NCBI GenBank assembly: GCA_023131835.1
Contig: JAGLZA010000134.1
Span: 1-37,497 of the forward strand
DNA: 37,497 nt
Reading direction: 5' to 3'
Source: Caldifarciminota bacterium
Lineage (GTDB): Bacteria; Hydrothermota; UBA3072
This document shows, piece after piece, positions 32,810-37,497 of this stretch. Within the stretch, counting starts at the first letter, position 1. The number at the start of each line of letters is the position of its first letter. The position numbers and the translations under genes are program-made. The notes under the pieces were generated by a model. That model had not been told where the DNA came from and did not search any database. It was given only the letters and a program-made list of their open reading frames with translations.

Positions 32810-33208
32810 TTATAAATAATCCCCAGCTCTTAAAAGCAGGCTACAATTATGCTCTATCAATTGCAATAGGCCTTCTCCACATTTAACGATAATTTTTGTT
32901 TCCTCAATTTCTAATATCTTGCCCGGTTCTATATTTTCATACCTCCATGGCGTGTTTTTTTTCAACTCTGTTTTCCAGACTTTCACATCTTTCCCGCCAC
33001 AAAGAAAATGAGCACCCACATGCAGCTCATTATAAGATCCTTTCTGTCCACATGAAAGGAGCTTGCTATCCCCTTTTCCTCTTGGGACAGTATCCTCATA
33101 TTTAAATTGCTTATTGATATCTTCAATCGATTTAAGATTGATACAGTCTTTTTTGGGCAACGTATCGCTTTGCAGTATATCGCGAATCTTTGAAGTCTTT
33201 ATTTTCAT
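32810..33208 (-). CDS. Stand-alone formyltransferase C-terminal (OB-fold) domain-like protein
   Basis: A 132-residue protein. Residues ~55-130 (NELHVGAHFLCGGKDVKVWKTELKKNTPWRYENIEPGKILEIEETKIIVKCGEGLLQLIEH) resemble the C-terminal OB domain of methionyl-tRNA or sugar formyltransferases (a KVWK...PGKILEI...VKCGEG-LQL pattern). The N-terminal catalytic domain (H-S-LP-RG type) is absent; residues 1-50 are unrecognised. AGGAGGT eight bases before the ATG is one of the best ribosome binding sites in the window, so the gene is probably expressed. Inferred role: accessory to the nonulosonic-acid pathway or carbohydrate binding; a remnant of a larger enzyme is possible. Confidence 0.55.
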   Translation of the reverse strand: MKIKTSKIRDILQSDTLPKKDCINLKSIEDINKQFKYEDTVPRGKGDSKLLSCGQKGSYNELHVGAHFLCGGKDVKVWKTELKKNTPWRYENIEPGKILEIEETKIIVKCGEGLLQLIEHNCSLLLRAGDYL

Positions 33209-33248
33209 TTTAGGTTACCTCCTAAGATTTTGGTATAGTTCATAGTAT

Positions 33249-33336
33249 GAAAGCTCGAAGCTCAAAGATTGAAGCTCAAAGCTCAAAGGTAAAAGCATAA
33301 AAGATTGAAGCTCAAGGCTCAAAGGTGAAAGGTTAA
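33249..33336. repeat. AAGCTCAAAG heptamer-type array (family E)
   Basis: Degenerate tandem motif AAGCTC(G/A)AAG, GAAGCTCAAAGCTCAAAGG, AAGCTCAAGGCTCAAAGGTGAAAGG between the stop of the NeuD-like gene and the formyltransferase-like gene. The period is about 7-8 bases. It runs into the TAA stop of the NeuD-like gene. Confidence 0.75.
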
Positions 33337-33938
33337 GGAATTTGTGGAGAAATGTTCTTGGTAATTTTTGCACCGCAGCCAATTACAGCATTTTCACCAA
33401 TCTCAATATATTCTTTACAAACAGCATTACTGCCGAAAAAAGTTCCCGATCCAACTCTCACTCCTCCGTTGATGATGGCACCCGTTGCAATATGGCAATG
33501 GTCCCCGATGATTGCATCATGCTCAATCAAGACTTTGGTATTAACAATGCAGTTTTTACCAATTTTTGCCCCGGCATTAATCAGGGCCTGATGCATTATT
33601 ATCGTCCCATCTCCGATTTCTGCGTGTTTTGACACATAGGCAAGAGGTGAAATAATTACCGGTAATTTTGCCCCTGATTCTTTCAGGGTTTGAAAAATCC
33701 TTATCCGCTTTTCAGGGCTCTTGATCTGGCCCAGAGTAATCAAGAAATTTTCATATTCATGTGCAAGCTGCGGCAGGTCATCGTCTGTGGCGATGATTTC
33801 ATAGCCAAGTACCTTCTGATGCAATTTTTCCGATACATCCACAATGCCGGCAATCTGATACTTTCCTTCCTGCTCAATTACGTCAATGCAGGATTTGCAG
33901 TGGCCGCCACCGCCTATTAATATAATTTTTTCTTTCAT
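33333..33938 (-). CDS. NeuD/PglD/LegH-like sugar acetyltransferase
   Basis: A 201-residue protein: N-terminal Rossmann-like part (IILIGGGGHCKSCIDVIEQEGKYQIAGIVD) and C-terminal hexapeptide beta-helix (VSKHAEIGDGTIIMHQALINAGAKIGKNCIVNTKVLIEHDAIIGDHCHIATGAIINGGVRVGSGTFFGSNAVCKEYIEIGENAVIGCGAKI), the PglD/NeuD architecture with the active-site His in the EHDAIIGDH region. It would N-acetylate the UDP/GDP-4-amino sugar from LegC, or O-acetylate the sialic-acid-like product. The start is preceded by a heptamer array rather than a good ribosome binding site. Confidence 0.88.
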   Translation of the reverse strand: MKEKIILIGGGGHCKSCIDVIEQEGKYQIAGIVDVSEKLHQKVLGYEIIATDDDLPQLAHEYENFLITLGQIKSPEKRIRIFQTLKESGAKLPVIISPLAYVSKHAEIGDGTIIMHQALINAGAKIGKNCIVNTKVLIEHDAIIGDHCHIATGAIINGGVRVGSGTFFGSNAVCKEYIEIGENAVIGCGAKITKNISPQIP

Positions 33939-33944
33939 AAAAAA

Positions 33945-34009
33945 TTTAAGCTCGAAGATATAAGCTCAAAGCTCAAAGCGTATAAGCATGAAGCTGAGAG
34001 CTGAGAGGG
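33945..34009. repeat. Family E array, left arm of the four-helix-bundle cassette
   Basis: TTTAAGCTCGAAG, TATAAGCTCAAAGCTCAAAG, TATAAGCATGAAGCTGAGAG, CTGAGAGG: degenerate heptamers on the plus strand. Its motif is the reverse complement of that at 34381-34418, so both arms point towards the enclosed gene. Confidence 0.75.
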
Positions 34010-34372
34010 TTATGGTTTATAAAGGGAGTTGATAAGGCCTTTTATCATTGAAGCAATTTCGATTCCTTCAGATTTCAGCGAGGAAAATTCCTCTTCGGAA
34101 ATCCAGCTCTTTCTTTTAAATATCTCCAACAAGGTCACGGTTTCATATAACGAACCGCGTGCGATATAGCAATACTGTACAAATTCTTTTTGGGAAAATC
34201 GGCCTTTTCCTTCAGCCAAATTCATTGATACGCTGGTTGAGCTCGCTTCAATTTGTTCAAAAAGCCTGTAGTGTTTCCTGCCTGTATCAATTATTTCAAC
34301 GAGTTCTATGACCTTTACTGCAAAATCAACAGCCCGATCCCAAACCTCCAAATCTTCATAACCAAACTTCAT
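34010..34372 (-). CDS. Four-helix-bundle protein (S23/IVP-like)
   Basis: A 120-residue protein: FGYEDLEVWDRAVDFAVKVIEL, HYRLFEQIEASSTSVSMNLAEGKGRFSQKEFVQYCYIARGSLYETVTLLEIFKRKSWISEEEF, ending LINSLYKP. This is the family first seen inside 23S rRNA intervening sequences and related to the Avd accessory protein of diversity-generating retroelements. Its job in isolated copies is unknown; basic surface and nucleic-acid binding are suspected. Here it stands between LegC and the NeuD-like gene, bounded on both sides by heptamer repeats in inverted orientation, which looks like an insertion into the sugar operon. Confidence 0.88.
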   Translation of the reverse strand: MKFGYEDLEVWDRAVDFAVKVIELVEIIDTGRKHYRLFEQIEASSTSVSMNLAEGKGRFSQKEFVQYCYIARGSLYETVTLLEIFKRKSWISEEEFSSLKSEGIEIASMIKGLINSLYKP

Positions 34373-34380
34373 CTTTCTGC

Positions 34381-34418
34381 TCCTTTGACCTTTCAGCTTT
34401 CACCTTTAAGCTTATACC
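34381..34418. repeat. Family E array, right arm of the four-helix-bundle cassette
   Basis: CTTTGACCTTTCAGCTTTCACC-type heptamers ending AAGCTTATACCC; reverse-complemented it starts GGGTATAAGCTTAAAGG and resembles the left arm TATAAGCTCAAAG. It overlaps the stop codon of LegC (34412-34414). Confidence 0.75.
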
Positions 34419-35575
34419 CTCACACTACTCGGAATATTTACCACTCCTTCTTCAAGCCACTTTGCATTAGTTAAAGTATCTGTCTGGCATGTTTTATACA
34501 TATCAAGTTTATTCAATAGCCTCCAGACGGGGCGGGTCATGACATTTGCATTGTTGGTCACTTTTAGAAACTCGTCACGCGCTTCGCTATCCGGAAGGAT
34601 TATGGCATTCAGCCAATAATTAGACCTGGCATGTTCCGGTTCATGTATAAAAGGAATACTGAGAGATTCAAAAAAAGTTTTGTATGTTTTGGCCAGTTCC
34701 CGCTTTCTATCTATGAAAGAGTCCAGTTGCTCAAGTTGGGCGCATGCAAGGGCCGCGTTTAGATTTGGGAGACGGTAGTTGTAACCGGTCGTGTCATGGA
34801 CATATTCGTATGGATGGGACACTTTGGCTGTTGTAGTTATGTGTTTTGCCTTTTTTGCAAGAGCTTCATTATTGGTTACAATGGCTCCGCCGCCTCCGCA
34901 GGTAACGGTCTTGTTGCCGTTAAAGCTGTAAACGCCAAAGAGCCCAAACGTACTTGTATGTTTACCTTTGTAAAGGCTTCCAAGTGATTCGGCAGCATCT
35001 TCAATAAGTGCCAAGTGGTAACGGTCGCAAATTTGAGCAATGGAATCAATCTGGCAGGGGTGGCCGAAGGTGTGCATGGGAACACAGGCCGCGATCCGCC
35101 TGCCTGTAGTACTGTTATAGCAGGCCTCATTTTTTATCTTGGTGCTGGATCTTAAAAAATCTTCCAAAGCTGTCGGATCAAGCCCCAATGTTTCCCGGTC
35201 TACATCGAGGAATATGGGTCTTGCCCCACAGTGCGCGATGGAATTGGCCGTTGCCACAAAGCTCAAAGGCTGGGTAATTACCTCATCGCCCGGCTGAACA
35301 CCTGCCAATTTCAGGGCAATATCTAGGGCACAGGTGCCGTTTACCGTGGCTATGGCATATGCCGCACCTGTGATTTCGCATATCATTTCCTCAAAACGAT
35401 CAACATATTTGCCGACAGAAGAAACGAAGGTGGAGTCGATAGCGTCAGCAACATATTTTTTTTCATTGCCTGTAAATCTGGGCGCGTGCAGCGGCACAGG
35501 ATTCTCATCGGGATAGAGGGATTTGATAAAATGAATAATCTCTGAAAATGAATTTGATGATGATTTTTTTATCAT
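34412..35575 (-). CDS. legC: LegC-type sugar aminotransferase
   Basis: A 387-residue PLP aminotransferase: LYPDENPVPLHAPRFTGNEKKYVADAIDSTFVSSVGKYVDRFE (typical LegC start), AIATVNGTCALDIALKLAGVQPGDEVITQPLSFVATANSIAHCGARPIFLDVDRETLGLDP, ALIEDAAESLGSLYKGKHTSTFGLFGVYSFNGNKTVTCGGGGAIVTN with catalytic lysine, GYNYRLPNLNAALACAQLEQL. It aminates the 4-keto product of LegB. ATG at 35575; the frame further up to 35593 is encoded by heptamer repeat and is not part of the gene. The stop codon merges with the right arm of the four-helix-bundle cassette. Confidence 0.9.
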   Translation of the reverse strand: MIKKSSSNSFSEIIHFIKSLYPDENPVPLHAPRFTGNEKKYVADAIDSTFVSSVGKYVDRFEEMICEITGAAYAIATVNGTCALDIALKLAGVQPGDEVITQPLSFVATANSIAHCGARPIFLDVDRETLGLDPTALEDFLRSSTKIKNEACYNSTTGRRIAACVPMHTFGHPCQIDSIAQICDRYHLALIEDAAESLGSLYKGKHTSTFGLFGVYSFNGNKTVTCGGGGAIVTNNEALAKKAKHITTTAKVSHPYEYVHDTTGYNYRLPNLNAALACAQLEQLDSFIDRKRELAKTYKTFFESLSIPFIHEPEHARSNYWLNAIILPDSEARDEFLKVTNNANVMTRPVWRLLNKLDMYKTCQTDTLTNAKWLEEGVVNIPSSVRV

Positions 35576-35578
35576 ATC

Positions 35579-35645
35579 ACTTTGAGCTTTCACCTTTGAG
35601 CTTTGAACTTTCAGCTTTCATCTCCCATGCTTTCAGCTTCGATCT
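35579..35645. repeat. Family E array between legB and legC
   Basis: GAGCTTTCACCTTTGAGC, TTTGAACTTTCAGCTTTCATC, CATGCTTTCAGCTTCGATC: same heptamer family as 33249-33336 and the cassette arms, in the orientation of the right arm. No gene lies beside it, so it may be an empty or donor site. Confidence 0.7.
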
Positions 35646-35660
35646 GGGATCAACAGGTCG

Positions 35661-36653
35661 CTACACATTATAGATATCTGTTTTATATTTCCGCAGATTA
35701 TCAGGGGTTGTGAACCAGTCAATCGTTTTTTTGAGCCCTTCCTGGATTGAATATTTGGGTTCAAATCCGGTCAGTGAGTGGATTTTTGTATTGTCGCACC
35801 ACAGGCGATACACTTCTGATTTTTCGGGACGTATTCTCTCTTTTTCTTCAACTACTTCAATATCTGAATTCATTAATTCCTTTATAAGGTTGACGACCTC
35901 ACCCATAGAAATCTCATAATTCGACCCTATGTTTACGACTTCGCCAATAGCTTCTTCGCATTCGGCCAGGGCAATAAAACCCCGGCATGTGTCTTCAACG
36001 TAGTTCAGGTCGCGCGTGGGAGCTAAATCGCCAAGTTTGAGTTCTTTTTTACCGCTGGCAATTTGAGTAATAATTGTCGGAATAATAGCCCTTGCTGATT
36101 GTCTCGGCCCGTATGTATTAAACGGCCTTGCGATTGTTACCGGCAAATCAAAGGCGCTGTGAAAGCTCATTGCCATTGCATCTGCCCCTATCTTGGTTGC
36201 GCTGTAAGGGGATTGCGGCTGCAAAGGATGTTTTTCATCAATGGGAACATATTGTGCTGTGCCGTAAACTTCCGATGTTGAGGTATGAATCACACGCTCA
36301 CAACCATTTTCTTTTGCTGCCTGGCAGATATTCAAAGTACCTTTTACATTGGTATCCACATAACTGTCCGGCGCAACATAAGAATAGGGTATTGCAATAA
36401 GCGCCGCCAGATGAAAGATGATATCCACATCCTTGATGATGCGCTTGCAATAATGGGGGTCGCGCACATCACCGGTGGGCACTTCTATATCATTCAAGCA
36501 ATCTAAATCCTCCAGCCAACCCCAATAATTAAAGGAATTGTAATAGCTCAAGGCTTTGACTTTTGTGCCACGCTTCACGAGCATCTCGGTAAGATGCGAG
36601 CCTATGAAGCCGTCGGCACCGGTAACGAGGATTTTTTTATTTTCAAAGTTCAT
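35661..36653 (-). CDS. legB: LegB-type nucleotide-sugar 4,6-dehydratase
   Basis: A 330-residue SDR: KKILVTGADGFIGSHLTEMLVKRGTKVKALSYYNSFNYWGWLEDL (NAD site, with the YNSFNYWGWL segment characteristic of LegB), IIFHLAALIAIPYSYVAPDSYVDTNVKGTLNICQAA, STSEVYGTAQYVPIDEKHPLQPQSPYSATKIGADAMAMSF (catalytic YxxxK), RPFNTYGPRQSARAIIPTII, DLAPTRDLNYVEDT. It makes the 4-keto-6-deoxy intermediate of legionaminic acid from UDP- or GDP-GlcNAc. It is the first gene of the leftward operon; the promoter would be within 36654-36822. Confidence 0.92.
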   Translation of the reverse strand: MNFENKKILVTGADGFIGSHLTEMLVKRGTKVKALSYYNSFNYWGWLEDLDCLNDIEVPTGDVRDPHYCKRIIKDVDIIFHLAALIAIPYSYVAPDSYVDTNVKGTLNICQAAKENGCERVIHTSTSEVYGTAQYVPIDEKHPLQPQSPYSATKIGADAMAMSFHSAFDLPVTIARPFNTYGPRQSARAIIPTIITQIASGKKELKLGDLAPTRDLNYVEDTCRGFIALAECEEAIGEVVNIGSNYEISMGEVVNLIKELMNSDIEVVEEKERIRPEKSEVYRLWCDNTKIHSLTGFEPKYSIQEGLKKTIDWFTTPDNLRKYKTDIYNV

Positions 36654-36740
36654 TTTGGTCTATTTGGTTTGCAAGTTCTTGCGACCCTTGTTCTCTGCGC
36701 TACACAACATAGCCGAGTTGGAGTAGTTTGTTTTTGGGGG

Positions 36741-36784
36741 AAAGTCGGGGACGTCCATTTGTAAAGTCGGGGACGTCCATTTGT
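36741..36784. repeat. 22-bp perfect tandem repeat, two copies
   Basis: AAAGTCGGGGACGTCCATTT plus GT occurs at 36741-36762 and 36763-36784, followed by a further AAA. The GGGGACGTCC core is partly palindromic (GGACGTCC). From memory, this kind of motif recurs near REP-type elements and Y1 transposases; none is seen here. It lies between legB and hicA. Confidence 0.85.
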
Positions 36785-36822
36785 AAATCAGTAACTCATT
36801 TTTTTTGCCCCGGTAATAGGGC

Positions 36823-37074
36823 CTATTTGATTTGTTTGGCTTTCAGAAGCCTCAGGAACTCTTCACGGCTCAGGCCCGCTTGCTCCAGGATCGCTCGCAG
36901 GGTTCCCCTTGGCAGGCTTTTTCTATCTGGAATTATGACCAGCCTCGTCCTATCGCTATCTTGCTTAACCATCGCTACATGGCTTCCTTTTCCCCTTTTG
37001 GGGGCATCCTTGAAGCCAGCTGCCCGTAGCGCTCTAATCACCTGCCTTGCGGAAACGATGGGAATTTTCGTCAT
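36823..37074 (-). CDS. hicA: HicA toxin
   Basis: An 83-residue HicA: MTKIPIVSARQVIRALRAAGFKDAPKRGKGSHVAMVKQDSDRTRLVIIPDRKSLPRGTLRAILEQAGLSREEFLRLL. It has the double-stranded-RNA-binding-like fold with catalytic His in GSHVAM (the KGSH motif). It cleaves mRNA in a ribosome-independent way when free of HicB. It overlaps hicB by 4 bases, with the antitoxin first, an order often seen. It looks intact. Confidence 0.93.
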   Translation of the reverse strand: MTKIPIVSARQVIRALRAAGFKDAPKRGKGSHVAMVKQDSDRTRLVIIPDRKSLPRGTLRAILEQAGLSREEFLRLLKAKQIK

Positions 37075-37310
37075 GGCATTACAGCTTCCAGATGAGCCGT
37101 ATATTTTTCCTTTGCGCTTAAACTTTCTTCCACATCTTCAATCATATCCAGCTCTTTAGCATTTTCCAGATACAACTCTACGGCTTCCCTCAAGTTATGC
37201 ACGGCCTCATCAAAAGTATCTCCGCAACTAGCCACCCCAAGTTCTGGGCACTTAGATACATAACCTTCGACTTCTTTCCAAACCACTGCCGTATATCCGA
37301 AAACCTTCAT
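37071..37310 (-). CDS. hicB: HicB antitoxin
   Basis: A 79-residue HicB-type protein: FGYTAVVWKEVEGYVSKCPELGVASCGDTFDEAVHNLREAVELYLENAKEL, the partial RNase-H-like fold that plugs HicA. The C-terminal ~20 residues are charged and there is no clear HTH or ribbon-helix-helix, so autorepression would rely on another contact. GGAG precedes the ATG by five bases. Forms the hicBA pair with the next gene. Confidence 0.92.
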   Translation of the reverse strand: MKVFGYTAVVWKEVEGYVSKCPELGVASCGDTFDEAVHNLREAVELYLENAKELDMIEDVEESLSAKEKYTAHLEAVMP

Positions 37311-37363
37311 GATTACTCCTTTTCTTGGCCATTTGATTATTTATACACGCGGTCATAAATAAC

Positions 37364-37387
37364 TGCGCATACTCGTCATTATGCGCA
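37364..37387. promoter_or_regulatory. Inverted repeat upstream of hicBA, candidate operator
   Basis: TGCGCAT (37364-37370) and ATGCGCA (37381-37387) are perfect 7-base arms with a 10-base spacer, about 54-77 bases upstream of the hicB ATG. One arm could overlap a -35 region of a promoter whose -10 would be TATAAA, 18 bases further towards hicB. Role as HicBA operator is inferred from position only. Confidence 0.4.
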
Positions 37388-37497
37388 AAAACTTATGTCC
37401 TTATGTATAACTAATTGACCAAATCAAAAAAACTTATAAAGCGATGGACGATCCCTCGTTCTTGTCCTTAGTAGATAAAATTTGAAAGGATAGAAAA

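Noticed and set aside
35576-35593. N-terminal extension of legC
   Set aside because: The six codons come from the heptamer array; the ATG at 35575 fits the family start.
1-37497. tRNA, rRNA, insertion-sequence transposase or integrase genes
   Set aside because: None was recognised on either strand, so no tRNA attachment site or IS can be claimed for the mobility suggested by the repeats.

Overview
This window is a surface-polysaccharide (O-antigen or capsule type, Wzx/Wzy-dependent) biosynthesis locus from a Gram-negative-type bacterium. Almost every real gene lies on the minus strand, so the biological reading direction is from about 37.3 kb down to 1. I cannot name the species. The gene families, and the density of toxin-antitoxin (TA) genes and short degenerate intergenic repeats, fit an environmental deltaproteobacterium (Desulfobacterota-like) or a similar lineage; that is an inference from style, not from a marker gene.

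Layout by coordinate: (1) 1-2.8 kb is a TA island: AbrB/RelE-like, an orphan UPF0175 gene, DUF433/DUF5615 and YgiT-like/DUF4258 pairs, separated by repeat-rich spacers. (2) 3.3-4.7 kb is an AlbA_2/RecG-like regulator with an 81-bp repeat downstream. (3) 5.0-8.5 kb is a decay zone: a methyltransferase pseudogene, a small unrecognised gene, a DegT aminotransferase pseudogene carrying two in-frame repeat insertions, and a PIN toxin broken by one stop codon beside its AbrB-like antitoxin. (4) 8.5-16.4 kb holds acetyltransferase, initiating sugar-phosphate transferase, a second AlbA_2 gene, a truncated second sugar-phosphate transferase, a WbuB-like glycosyltransferase and fnlC, fnlB and fnlA for UDP-L-FucNAc. 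(5) 16.4-26.0 kb holds two GT4 glycosyltransferases, two Wzy-like polymerases separated by a scar of asnB and methyltransferase fragments, the Wzx flippase and a capsule-synthesis-like protein. (6) 26.0-36.7 kb is a nonulosonic (legionaminic-type) acid module: GNAT, CBS-nucleotidyltransferase (PtmE-like), a StrS-type aminotransferase, Gfo/Idh oxidoreductase, SpsF-type cytidylyltransferase, NeuB/LegI synthase, GT2, a stand-alone formyltransferase C-domain, a NeuD-like acetyltransferase, a four-helix-bundle gene in a heptamer-repeat cassette, LegC and LegB. (7) 36.8-37.3 kb is hicBA.

How the genes work together: LegB/LegC and their neighbours would make an activated nonulosonic acid, and FnlA/B/C would make UDP-L-FucNAc. 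The PglC/WcaJ-type transferase would load the first sugar on undecaprenyl phosphate, the GT4/GT2 enzymes would extend the unit, Wzx would flip it and Wzy would polymerise it. The hydrolysing epimerase LegG is not seen here.

The most unusual content is the repeats. One family (five copies) has constant flanks around a hairpin whose stem sequence differs between most copies but is always self-complementary. A second family of GC-clamped hairpins is inserted into the loop of the first, twice. Members of these families also sit in frame inside coding sequences (aminotransferase, methyltransferase). A third, heptamer-type family brackets the four-helix-bundle gene in inverted orientation.
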